DNA from: Candidatus Chloroploca asiatica
Lineage (GTDB): Bacteria > Chloroflexota > Chloroflexia > Chloroflexales > Chloroflexaceae
Direction of reading: 5' to 3'
DNA length: 34,340 nt
Assembly: GCF_002532075.1 (NCBI RefSeq)
Contig: NZ_LYXE01000136.1
Coordinates: 1-34,340, forward strand
Under the pieces are notes generated by a model, which saw only the letters and a list, made by a program, of their open reading frames with translations, ran no database searches and was not told the DNA's origin. Of the stretch, positions 7,568-14,772 are shown one piece after another; the stretch's first letter is position 1; every line of letters starts with the position of its first letter. The translations under genes and the position numbers were made by a program.

Positions 7568-7847
7568 TCTGGGCCATCCCGCGCCAACTACGGCGTCGCA
7601 AGCACCACTGCGGCGGGGGACTCTATCAGAAACTATGCGCAGGGCAGGTGACACCGTTTGAGGAGAGCCGCCCGTGCCGTGGGCGTAAACACCTCGGCGA
7701 GCAAGGCAAAGGTCACCTTCGTGGGCTTGCGCGGGTGCATTGCTGGAAAAACACACCCCCTCGGCTACGGCGTACGAAGTCGGCCTGCACCAACTGGATC
7801 AGGCTACGAAAGCGGCCTTTGCGTCCCAGAAGCCAAGCCGTTTCCGG

Positions 7848-7894
7848 CTACGGCAGAAACTGCCGTAGGCGAGATGCCCGGGGCCTGCGGCCCC
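7848..7894 (-). terminator. Two hairpins after aroB
   Basis: A perfect 9-bp stem with an AAA loop (CTACGGCAG / CTGCCGTAG, 7848-7868) and a 6-bp GGGGCC/GGCCCC stem with a 3-nt loop (7880-7894) lie 22-68 bp downstream of the aroB stop. No T-run follows on the minus strand, so they may protect the 3' end or work with Rho instead of forming a classic intrinsic terminator. Confidence 0.4.
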
Positions 7895-7915
7895 AAAGCC
7901 CTGGCCGTAGGCGGC

Positions 7916-9052
7916 TTACCTTGAAACAAGGACATCCCGCACAAGCGCCTCGGGCACATCATCGCGGATGACGACATGGCCGATAGCGGTGGGCAAGACC
8001 CAGCGCACCCGGCGAGCCTGGACTTTTTTGTCGCGGAGGGTGAGGGCGAGGATCGCCGAGGGATCAAGTTCAGGGGGCATGGTCGTAGCGAGACCGTAGG
8101 CACCGAGGACGTTTTGCTGGCGCTGGACGAGATCGGCGCTACAGAGCTTCATCGCAAGGGCAAGGCGGGCAGCGGCGTGCATACCAAGCGCCACAGCCTC
8201 GCCGTGCAGCAAGGTGCCATAGCCCATCAATGCTTCGACAGCGTGACCAATGGTATGGCCGTAGTTGAGGGTAATCCGTTCGCCCTGTTCGCGTTCGTCG
8301 CGGCTCACCACGCCAACCTTCACCGCCACGGCCCGCCGAATGATGGCGGTCAGGCGCATCGTCAGGTCGTCATCATCAGGCGTCCAGCAGCCTCCAGGTG
8401 CCGCCAGATTCCAGCCACGCTCAACAGCGAGCGCTTCGAGTTCAGCAAAGAGGCTGGCGTCGCTGATCACACCATGCTTGATCACTTCGGCCCAACCGGC
8501 ACGCAATTCGCGGGGGGCAAGCGTTGCCAGGGTTGCTGTGTCGGCGAGCACAAGCTGTGGTTGATGAAAGGCTCCAATCAGATTTTTGCCAAGTGGGTGA
8601 TTAATTCCGGTCTTGCCACCAACGGCGGCATCAACCATTGCCAGCAGCGTCGTCGGTAGCTGGATCACGGCAATGCCACGCAGCACACTGGCAGCGGCAA
8701 AACCGGCCAGATCGCCGATCACACCCCCGCCCAACGCCAGGATGGTATCACGCCGCTCGACGCCACCACTAATCAACCAATCGTAGAGCAAGCCCAGTTG
8801 CGCACTACTCTTGCTGGCCTCACCCGAGGGAACAGTAGTAAAATTCACGGTGAAGCCTGCCGCACGCAACATCGCCACCAGTGGCCTCCCATACGGGTGC
8901 GCCACAGCCTCATCACAAACCAGCCAGAGCGTCCCACGCAAACCGAGGTTCTTCAACCATTCAGGGAGAGTCGTCAGAGCCTGGGCTTCGACCAGCACCG
9001 GATAGCGGGCACGTTCCATCGTCACCATCAACGTCTCGGCAGCATTATCCAT
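7916..9052 (-). CDS. aroB: 3-dehydroquinate synthase
   Basis: AroB makes 3-dehydroquinate from DAHP, the second step of the shikimate pathway, using NAD and a divalent metal. The 378-residue protein has the NAD-binding GGGVIGDLAGFAAA, the LPTTLLAMVDAAVGGKTGINHPLGKNLIGAF block, AEVIKHG with the metal-binding Glu, and the NYGHTIGHAVE and LHGEAVALGMHAA motifs that give metal and substrate ligands. A short insertion rich in Asp (WTPDDDD) lies between the GVISD helix and the IIRRAVAVK helix. The ATG at 9052 is the first of several in-frame starts and has no strong ribosome binding site. No other shikimate gene is nearby. It is divergent from the metal ATPase. Confidence 0.96.
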   Translation of the reverse strand: MDNAAETLMVTMERARYPVLVEAQALTTLPEWLKNLGLRGTLWLVCDEAVAHPYGRPLVAMLRAAGFTVNFTTVPSGEASKSSAQLGLLYDWLISGGVERRDTILALGGGVIGDLAGFAAASVLRGIAVIQLPTTLLAMVDAAVGGKTGINHPLGKNLIGAFHQPQLVLADTATLATLAPRELRAGWAEVIKHGVISDASLFAELEALAVERGWNLAAPGGCWTPDDDDLTMRLTAIIRRAVAVKVGVVSRDEREQGERITLNYGHTIGHAVEALMGYGTLLHGEAVALGMHAAARLALAMKLCSADLVQRQQNVLGAYGLATTMPPELDPSAILALTLRDKKVQARRVRWVLPTAIGHVVIRDDVPEALVRDVLVSR

Positions 9053-9093
9053 AGACTGTTCAACCAGCAGCTTTCTCTATCAAAAGGGACGGA

Positions 9094-9121
9094 TGCTACG
9101 ATACTCTTCATTGTACAATGA
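9094..9121 (+). promoter_or_regulatory. Extended -10 and 14-bp operator-like palindrome
   Basis: TGCTACGAT at 9094-9102 is an extended -10 element. The perfect palindrome TCATTGTACAATGA occupies 9108-9121, exactly where transcription would start. A repressor bound there would block initiation towards the small ORF and the metal ATPase. No regulator gene is next to it. Confidence 0.45.
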
Positions 9122-9131
9122 GTAGCATGAT

Positions 9132-9254
9132 ATGGCGCAGGTCCTTGAACATAACCTTCAGCCTCTGTTCCCGCAAGGAAACCTGCAGGTATACGCCGCC
9201 GCGATCCTTGGGCGAACAGAGCCGTGTCCCGGCGCACACCTCTGGCAGGTTTGA
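9132..9254 (+). CDS. Possible 40-residue small protein
   Basis: An ATG frame of 41 codons that ends in TGA, with codon choice like the neighbours (GCC, CTG, ATC, GGC common). The product starts MAQVLEHNLQPLFPQG and ends PGAHLWQV. It has no membrane segment and one cysteine. It lies between a likely regulated promoter and the metal ATPase, so it could be a leader peptide or small accessory protein. No strong ribosome binding site is seen, and it could equally be a remnant. I do not recognise it. Confidence 0.3.
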   Translation: MAQVLEHNLQPLFPQGNLQVYAAAILGRTEPCPGAHLWQV

Positions 9255-9258
9255 GGGG

Positions 9259-9331
9259 TTAGATTTCGTTGCTTTCGGTCGGTACAAGCTAGCGACGCTA
9301 GCTTGTACCGACCGGAAGCAATCAGATTTGA
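9259..9331. repeat. Long imperfect inverted repeat
   Basis: Centred on A9295, the arms pair without break from 9276-9294 with 9296-9314 (19 bp). They continue after one T/G mismatch for six more pairs, then as a diverged extension to about 9259/9331. The loop is a single base, so DNA would form a cruciform and RNA a very long hairpin. No T-run follows. It looks like a decayed palindromic mobile element or a structured leader; the flanks give no clear target-site duplication. Confidence 0.6.
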
Positions 9332-9371
9332 GGGCGCAGCCCTCAAGCATACATGTTAGGGCACGAGCCCT
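9328..9371 (+). promoter_or_regulatory. Two leader hairpins before the ATPase
   Basis: TTGAGGGC/GCCCTCAA (9328-9346, 3-nt loop, 8 bp) and AGGGC/GCCCT (9358-9371, 4-nt loop) follow each other directly. The second ends just before the AAGGAA ribosome binding site (9375-9380). Their arms share AGGGC and GCCCT, so they could also pair alternately, which is the layout of an attenuator or metal-responsive leader. This is an inference. Confidence 0.35.
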
Positions 9372-9386
9372 GAAAAGGAACCTACC

Positions 9387-11564
9387 ATGAGCACCACCAC
9401 TGAGGTGATCGAGGTGAACATCTGTGGCATGGATTGTGCCGATTGTGCGGCGCATGTGCAGCATGCGCTGGCGGCCCTGCCGGGCGTGGAACATGCGACG
9501 GTGCTGCTATCGGCAGAGCGGGCGGTTATTCGTGGTGATCCGGCGCTGGTCACGTTGCCGGCGCTGCGAGCGGCGATTGAGGCTGCGGGGTATAGCGTGC
9601 CTGATCCCAAAGTTGCTGGTGAGCTAGGTTCTGTGAGTGGAACTGGGGCAACGCTGACACGCCAGGTCTTCACCATCTTTGGCCTGATCTTCGGTGCCGT
9701 GGTACTGATCGTGGTGGTGGGTGAATGGCTCGGTCTGCTTGAGGCCGTAACCGAAGTCGTACCCTTCTGGCTCGGAGCAAGCCTGGTACTCGTGGCTGGC
9801 TGGCCGGTCTTTGCCAATGTCGTTCGTGCGGCCTGGCGTCGCCAGATCATTGCCCATACGCTGATGACCGCCGGGGTTGTCGCGGCCCTCGCGGTTGGTC
9901 AGTGGGCGACGGCGGCTGTCGTGGTCTTTTTTATGCGCATCGGCGATTATGTCGAACATCTGACCGCTGAGCAAGCGCGTCGAGCGGTGCGCAAACTCAA
10001 TGAACTGGCCCCACAGATGGCGCTTGTTGAACGCGAGGACGGAGAATATCAGGTTCCCGTAGCTGAGGTGCGGCCAGGAGAGACGGTCATTGTTCGCCCC
10101 GGAGGACAAATCCCGGTTGACGGTATGGTGGTGAGCGGTCAGGCACTGATCAATCAGGCCGCGATTACGGGCGAGTCGATGCCGGTCGAGGTAGGCCCTG
10201 GCGTGCAGGTCTATGCGGCGACGATTGCGCAACTCGGCAGCCTACGGGTGAAAGCACTGCACATCGGGGCAAACAGCACCTTTGGGCAGGTCATTCGGAT
10301 GGTCGAAGAGGCCGAGGCAAACCGAGCGCATGTGCAGCGCCTGGCCGATCGTTTTGCGACCTGGTTTCTCCCGGTGGTGCTTGGCCTCGCCCTCCTGACG
10401 TTGCTCGTGCGACGTGATCCGCTGGCAACGGCAGCCGTCCTTGTTGTGGCCTGCTCGTGCTCGTTTGCCCTAGCGACCCCAGTCGCAATGCTTGCCTCGA
10501 TCGGCAATGCCGCACGGCGCGGATTATTGATTAAAGGGGGCCGGTACATCGAATTGCTCGCCCGCGCCGATGTGCTGCTAGTAGATAAGACCGGTACGTT
10601 GACGATGGGGCGTCCGACGCTGACCCATATTGTGCCTTGCCACCCCGAATGGAACGAAAACGATCTGCTGACACTCGCCGCCACAGCCGAGCGCTATTCA
10701 GAACATCCGCTGGCCGAAGCGGTACGCGAAGCAGCACGTGAGCGCAACCTGCCCCTCGCAGCCCCAGACAATTTTAGCGTTGTGCCAGGAGTTGGGATCA
10801 AAGCAACGATCAACGGGCAAGAAGTGATGATCGGCAGTGCCCGTACCCTGGTTGGTGAACAGACGCTGACCCCAGAAGTGGTACGGCGTGAGGCTGAAGG
10901 CGGCAGCTTGCTCTACGTGACTGTGGACGGTGAATGCATTGGGGTGCTAGTCGCCACAGATACCGAACGGCCCGACGTGACGCGTGCGCTGACAACTTTA
11001 CGGCACATGGGGCTGCACGAGATCGTCATGCTGACCGGCGATCGTGAAGCAACGGCAGCAGCTCTCGCCGAGCAGCTTGGCATTGCCTACCGTGCCCAGT
11101 TATTGCCTGAGGACAAACTCGCGCTGGTGCGCATGTATCAAGCACAGGGGCATACAGTCATCATGGTTGGTGACGGCATCAACGATGCCCCGGCGCTGGC
11201 ACAGGCCGATATTGGGATCGCGATGGGCGTGACCGGGATTGACATCGCGATTGCAACCGCCCCGATCACCTTGATGCGAGACGATTGGGCATTGCTGCCC
11301 GAGTTGCTCGCCCTTTCACGACGGACGATGGGCATTGTCCGTGGTAACCTCGGGTTTACCGTAGCCTATAATCTGGTTGGCCTGAGCCTGGCGGCCCTGG
11401 GCTTCTTGCCGCCCATTGTTGCCGCCGCAGCCCAATCGTTACCTGATCTAGGCATCATGGCGAACTCGGCCCGGCTCCTCCACAAAGACTCAGCACATAG
11501 CGTTCATACGGCTGTTCAGGACGAATATCGACCGCACCCAGGGCCACAATCCGCCCATAGATAG
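9387..11564 (+). CDS. P1B-type heavy-metal ATPase with CSC motif
   Basis: A 725-residue membrane pump that uses ATP to move a transition metal across the inner membrane. In order: an N-terminal HMA domain with GMDCADC (C17, C20), membrane helices at about 95-150 and 157-185, the actuator TGES (261-264), the ion-site helix, the phosphorylation site DKTGT (D400), and GDGINDAPAL near the hinge. The ion-site motif, CPC or CPx in nearly all relatives, reads C356-S357-C358 with Ser in place of the conserved Pro. The last helix has the unusual QSLPDLGIMANSARLL. The metal cannot be named. Beyond the usual end (SARLL) the frame runs about 25 residues into the convergent gene. The ATG has AAGGAA 6 nt upstream. 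Confidence 0.93.
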   Translation: MSTTTEVIEVNICGMDCADCAAHVQHALAALPGVEHATVLLSAERAVIRGDPALVTLPALRAAIEAAGYSVPDPKVAGELGSVSGTGATLTRQVFTIFGLIFGAVVLIVVVGEWLGLLEAVTEVVPFWLGASLVLVAGWPVFANVVRAAWRRQIIAHTLMTAGVVAALAVGQWATAAVVVFFMRIGDYVEHLTAEQARRAVRKLNELAPQMALVEREDGEYQVPVAEVRPGETVIVRPGGQIPVDGMVVSGQALINQAAITGESMPVEVGPGVQVYAATIAQLGSLRVKALHIGANSTFGQVIRMVEEAEANRAHVQRLADRFATWFLPVVLGLALLTLLVRRDPLATAAVLVVACSCSFALATPVAMLASIGNAARRGLLIKGGRYIELLARADVLLVDKTGTLTMGRPTLTHIVPCHPEWNENDLLTLAATAERYSEHPLAEAVREAARERNLPLAAPDNFSVVPGVGIKATINGQEVMIGSARTLVGEQTLTPEVVRREAEGGSLLYVTVDGECIGVLVATDTERPDVTRALTTLRHMGLHEIVMLTGDREATAAALAEQLGIAYRAQLLPEDKLALVRMYQAQGHTVIMVGDGINDAPALAQADIGIAMGVTGIDIAIATAPITLMRDDWALLPELLALSRRTMGIVRGNLGFTVAYNLVGLSLAALGFLPPIVAAAAQSLPDLGIMANSARLLHKDSAHSVHTAVQDEYRPHPGPQSAHR

Positions 11565-12018
11565 CAACAACATACTCGCGACAGATTGCGATCGCCCGAG
11601 CCGCCTGAGCATCAGTCAGGCCGACCGCCAGCGTACAGTGGGGGATCCACGTCTCGGGGGCATAGTGGCTCCCCACTGACATACCAGTAGCAACAACCGC
11701 CTGGTAGAGCGTCTGTTGGATTTGCAAGAGGGCAAGGGTGGGTGTGGGGGCAAGAAAGACAATGCCATCACGTGCGAGGAAGGTTGCCGCCGTGGCAAAA
11801 CTGATCTCGAACGGGGCAGTGGTGGCTGCGATTGCGCTAAGGAGGGGACGTAGCGTATAGGTATGCAACTGAGAACCGGCAAGAACCGTGACATGAGGAC
11901 GCATGCCATACGCATCAAGCCGAGGCGTACCAAGCAAACGTGACAGCGTTGCCCACAAGTCACGGACCGCAGCCTCGGCGTGGCTATCCAAAAAAAGCTC
12001 GATAACACCTGTGTGCAT
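11455..12018 (-). CDS. 2H phosphoesterase / 2'-5' RNA ligase-like protein
   Basis: A protein of about 187 residues with two H-x-T-x motifs, HVTV in the first half and HCTL in the second, spaced as in the 2H phosphoesterase superfamily (LigT, cyclic phosphodiesterases). These enzymes act on cyclic phosphates or 2'-5' RNA bonds; the real substrate is unknown. The frame is open up to a TTG at 12102, but a TATAAT box lies inside that extension (12067-12072), so the ATG at 12018, with AAGG shortly upstream, is the better start. The 3' end overlaps the convergent metal ATPase by 110 bp. Confidence 0.85.
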   Translation of the reverse strand: MHTGVIELFLDSHAEAAVRDLWATLSRLLGTPRLDAYGMRPHVTVLAGSQLHTYTLRPLLSAIAATTAPFEISFATAATFLARDGIVFLAPTPTLALLQIQQTLYQAVVATGMSVGSHYAPETWIPHCTLAVGLTDAQAARAIAICREYVVAIYGRIVALGAVDIRPEQPYERYVLSLCGGAGPSSP

Positions 12019-12066
12019 CGCCTTGCATTTCAGTTGGTGGCATAGGGAACTTGCCGCTGTAGGCAT

Positions 12067-12072
12067 ATTATA
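12067..12072 (-). promoter_or_regulatory. -10 box for the 2H phosphoesterase gene
   Basis: A perfect TATAAT on the minus strand lies about 50 bp before the ATG at 12018. The -35 region is weak. It would give a leader of about 40 nt and supports the shorter gene start. Confidence 0.5.
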
Positions 12073-12096
12073 CCCGCCAGCGTCAACATCGGATAG

Positions 12097-12124
12097 TTGC
12101 AAAATGACAGGGATGCGCTACAAT
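12097..12124 (+). promoter_or_regulatory. Upstream promoter towards rpoA
   Basis: TTGCAA and TACAAT separated by 16 bp on the plus strand, about 170 bp before the rpoA start. It is divergent from and adjacent to the promoter of the 2H phosphoesterase gene. Confidence 0.4.
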
Positions 12125-12194
12125 ATGCACGTGATCAAAAATAAGTCACTCACTTGCTGAATGGGCGACGCAGATGCGTTCGGCCCAATTAGTG

Positions 12195-12223
12195 TTGATA
12201 GCCACTGTTATCCTTCATACGAT
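12195..12223 (+). promoter_or_regulatory. Main rpoA promoter
   Basis: TTGATA (12195-12200), a 17-bp spacer and TACGAT (12218-12223) match the main sigma factor consensus well. The start of transcription would be near 12230, giving a leader of about 65 nt that contains the hairpin at 12243-12264. Confidence 0.6.
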
Positions 12224-12242
12224 CCAGACGTAACAGAACACG

Positions 12243-12264
12243 ATGATCCTGGGCGCAGGATCAT
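12243..12264 (+). promoter_or_regulatory. Leader hairpin of rpoA
   Basis: A perfect 9-bp stem, ATGATCCTG / CAGGATCAT, with a GGCG loop lies in the rpoA leader, 32 nt before the start codon. It could be a protein-binding site for feedback control or stabilise the 5' end. Nothing decides between these. Confidence 0.4.
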
Positions 12265-12296
12265 GGATCAGAGCGAGCAGAGACAACGAGAGCGCT

Positions 12297-13313
12297 ATGC
12301 AGAAATCAGAGCCGTTGATCATCCAGCCGCGGGTACACCTGATTGCGGCGGGTACGAATTATGGACGTTTTGCGATTGAACCACTCGAACGGGGTCATGG
12401 CATCCCCCTGGGCAATGCATTGCGACGAGTTCTTTTTTCGTCGATCCCAGGGGCTGCCATCACGCGGATCAAACTGGGCGGGGTGATTCACGAATTTTCG
12501 ACCATCCCAGGGGTCATTGAAGATGGCACGCAATTGGTCTTGAATGTCAAGGGCATCCGCCTGCGGTCATATTCTGAGCGTGCCGTCACGATGCAACTCG
12601 TCAAGCGCGGCCCTGGCCCAGTGTTTGCGAGTGATATTGATGCACCGAGCACCGTCGAGATTGTCAATCCTCAGCATTATCTCTGTACGATTGACGATGA
12701 GTCGATGCTTGAAATGCAGTTGACCGCTGAGCGCGGGCGTGGTACCAGCCTTGCCGATAATAATAGTGGTCTCAGTATTGGCGAAATTGCGATTGATGCG
12801 CTCTTCAATCCTGTACCACAGGTCAATTTTCTGGTTGAGCAGGTCGGGGAGAGCTTTGATACCGTCTATGACCGGTTGATTCTTGAGATCTGGACAGATG
12901 GCACCATCAAGCCCGGTGATGCGTTGGGGCATGCTGCACAGGTATTGACCCAGCATTTTGGGCGCATTGCGATCTTTGATCAACCTGAACCCTCGGCTGA
13001 AGTAGTCGCTCCTGTGGGCCGTGCGATCCCTGCTGATGTATATAATCGCACGATTGACGAACTAGGGTTGAGTACGCGTACGTATAATAGTCTGCGTCGT
13101 GCTGATATTACGACGATCGGGCGCCTGCTTGAACTTGATGACCGCGCCCTCCAGGGTATTCGCAATCTGGGGCCCAAGGGTGTCGAAGAGATTCGGCTGC
13201 GTCTCGCCGCCTTTGGCTACCTTGAGACTGGCGATCAGTTTGCCCTCGAAGGCAGCGAACACGAGGGACACGAGTTTTTGTCTGACCATACCGAACCATC
13301 AACAACCTCGTGA
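12297..13313 (+). CDS. rpoA: RNA polymerase alpha subunit
   Basis: The alpha subunit dimer is the scaffold for RNA polymerase assembly. This 338-residue protein has the N-terminal domain (NYGRFAIEPLERGHGIPLGNALRRVLFSSIPG, then HEFSTIPGVIED and ERGRG) and, after a linker near 240, the C-terminal domain (LGLSTRTYNSLRRADITTIGRLL, IRNLGPKGVEEIRLRL) that binds UP elements and activators; the key Arg and Asn of that surface are kept. The frame is open to 12243, but the leader hairpin and the normal family start favour the ATG at 12297. It stands alone beside rho, not in the usual rpsM-rpsK-rpsD-rplQ cluster. The C-terminus has an acidic tail. Confidence 0.95.
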   Translation: MQKSEPLIIQPRVHLIAAGTNYGRFAIEPLERGHGIPLGNALRRVLFSSIPGAAITRIKLGGVIHEFSTIPGVIEDGTQLVLNVKGIRLRSYSERAVTMQLVKRGPGPVFASDIDAPSTVEIVNPQHYLCTIDDESMLEMQLTAERGRGTSLADNNSGLSIGEIAIDALFNPVPQVNFLVEQVGESFDTVYDRLILEIWTDGTIKPGDALGHAAQVLTQHFGRIAIFDQPEPSAEVVAPVGRAIPADVYNRTIDELGLSTRTYNSLRRADITTIGRLLELDDRALQGIRNLGPKGVEEIRLRLAAFGYLETGDQFALEGSEHEGHEFLSDHTEPSTTS

Positions 13314-13347
13314 GTCATCATTCCCGATACGTTTAGCTAGATTTTCG

Positions 13348-13370
13348 CGGAGAGGATGCCATCCTCTCCG
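13348..13370 (+). terminator. Hairpin after rpoA
   Basis: A perfect 10-bp stem (CGGAGAGGAT / ATCCTCTCCG) with a GCC loop lies 35 bp after the rpoA stop. The following bases, TCCCTTATG, are only weakly T-rich, so termination may be partial, or the stem may mark the end of the rpoA message before rho. Confidence 0.5.
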
Positions 13371-13379
13371 TCCCTTATG

Positions 13380-13533
13380 CACAGCATAACCAGGAAGCAC
13401 ACGACACCGTGTCACTCCTGTTTCCCTCACCAGTGCGTGCTACTACCTGCTCGTGTATACACATCGCAGTCTCGTACACTCCATCGTGTGCGTTTTGTCT
13501 GGTGTTGTCCAGATGAAAGGAGAAAGAGCGCCT
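13380..13533 (+). promoter_or_regulatory. Pyrimidine-rich rho leader, possible rut site
   Basis: The leader before rho is rich in C and T and comparatively poor in G, with many YC steps and few strong hairpins. This is the type of RNA that Rho binds. In several bacteria rho limits its own expression by stopping transcription in its leader, so this may be a rut-like self-control site. This is inferred from composition only. Confidence 0.35.
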
Positions 13534-14751
13534 ATGCCAAGAGGATCAAAGAAGGGGGTTGCGCCTGACGAAAAGGAGGCCCAACTGCCAACGCCGCCTA
13601 CCCAAGCTAGCGAACTGGCTGGTGGGCCAGAATTGGCGGCAACCACAGGCGGTAGTGGGGTGCTAGAGATTGGCCCCGAAGGGTTTGGTTTTTTACGAGG
13701 CCCGCGGCTACTGCCCGGTGGCAGCAATGATATCTATGTGGCTCAATCACAGATCCGGCGCTTTGCCTTGCGCACCGGCGATGTCATTGCGGGTCGTGTC
13801 CGGCCCCCACGTGAAGGGGAACGCTATCCGTCGTTGCTCTGGGTCGAGCATGTCAATGGTGTCTCGACCGAAGTAGCGCAACAGCGCCCGATCTTCGAAC
13901 GACTCACCCCGATCCATCCACACGAACAACTGATGCTTGCGACGGAACCTCAGATTCTCTCAACGCGGTTAATCGATCTGATTGCCCCGATTGGGCGCGG
14001 TCAGCGCGGTTTGATTGTTGCCCAGCCCAAGGCCGGCAAGACAATGTTGCTCAAAGCCATTGCCAATGGGCTCACGGCTAACCATCCCGATTTGAGCTTG
14101 ATTGTTCTCCTCGTCGGTGAACGCCCCGAAGAAGTAACTGATATGCGACGCTCGGTCAAGGGAGAGGTCATTGCGGCAACCTTTGATGAGCCGGTCGAGG
14201 ATCATATTCGGGTCGCCGAGTTGACCCTCGAACGCGCCCGTCGCCAGGTTGAGCATAAACGCCACGTGGTCGTTTTGATGGACTCGCTCACCCGGCTTGC
14301 CCGAGCCTATAATATCGCGATGCCTTCGAGTGGGCGGACACTTTCGGGAGGAATTGACCCGGTCGCCCTCTATCCACCCAAACGCTTCTTTGGTTCGGCA
14401 CGGGCGATCGAAGAGGGTGGCTCGTTGACGATCCTGGCGACCTGTCTGGTGGATACCGGAAGCAAAATGGATGATGTGATCTTTGAAGAATTCAAAGGCA
14501 CCGGTAATATGGAACTTAATCTCGACCGGAAGCTGGCCGAGAAGCGCATTTTCCCTGCGATTGATATCAATCGTTCGGGCACGCGCCGCGAAGAGTTGCT
14601 GCTCGATCTGACCACGCTGCGTCAGACCTACGCACTGCGCCGGATGGTGAGCATGATGGGCGACAATGATGGCACCGAGTTGATGCTCACCCGCATGGCG
14701 AAAACGACCTCGAATGCCGATTTTCTTGCCACCCTCGGCAAACGCGATTAG
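13534..14751 (+). CDS. rho: Transcription termination factor Rho
   Basis: Rho is the hexameric RNA helicase that ends transcription. The 405-residue product has the RNA-binding cold-shock-like domain ([28 protein letters not shown]; about 42-118), the Walker A QPKAGKT (164-170), [16 protein letters not shown] as Walker B, the Q-loop region [21 protein letters not shown] and the R-loop region FKGTGNMEL. The N-terminal Rho_N helical bundle of many relatives is missing; about 40 low-complexity residues precede the RNA-binding domain. AAAGGAG lies about 11 nt before ATG 13534; ATG 13513 would put that site inside the gene. It follows rpoA and precedes the amidase by 21 bp. Confidence 0.96.
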   Translation: MPRGSKKGVAPDEKEAQLPTPPTQASELAGGPELAATTGGSGVLEIGPEGFGFLRGPRLLPGGSNDIYVAQSQIRRFALRTGDVIAGRVRPPREGERYPSLLWVEHVNGVSTEVAQQRPIFERLTPIHPHEQLMLATEPQILSTRLIDLIAPIGRGQRGLIVAQPKAGKTMLLKAIANGLTANHPDLSLIVLLVGERPEEVTDMRRSVKGEVIAATFDEPVEDHIRVAELTLERARRQVEHKRHVVVLMDSLTRLARAYNIAMPSSGRTLSGGIDPVALYPPKRFFGSARAIEEGGSLTILATCLVDTGSKMDDVIFEEFKGTGNMELNLDRKLAEKRIFPAIDINRSGTRREELLLDLTTLRQTYALRRMVSMMGDNDGTELMLTRMAKTTSNADFLATLGKRD

Positions 14752-14772
14752 CGACGTCTACGATTTCATGTT

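Larger units (their letters stand above)
7377..7915. other. Non-coding gap between aroB and moxR
   Basis: No gene is supported in this 540-bp gap. It holds the moxR promoter (7432-7440), a pair of REP-like inverted repeats (7491-7567), a GC-rich middle part without a convincing frame, and two hairpins close to the aroB stop (7848-7894). Short frames on both strands have repetitive, Arg/Ala/Gly-rich translations that look like chance. Confidence 0.6.
9053..9386. other. Divergent region aroB / metal ATPase
   Basis: This 334-bp region between divergent genes holds an extended -10 element and a 14-bp palindrome, a 41-codon ORF (9132-9254), a long imperfect inverted repeat (9259-9331), two smaller hairpins, and the ATPase ribosome binding site. 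These are listed separately. Confidence 0.6.

Noticed and set aside
7541-7756. A small gene in the aroB-moxR gap
   Set aside because: The minus-strand frame crosses one REP-like unit, its translation is repetitive and Arg/Gly/Ala-rich, and no ribosome binding site is seen.
9108-9494. A minus-strand gene opposite the ATPase start
   Set aside because: It runs through the long inverted repeat and the HMA domain of the ATPase; its translation only mirrors the palindrome.
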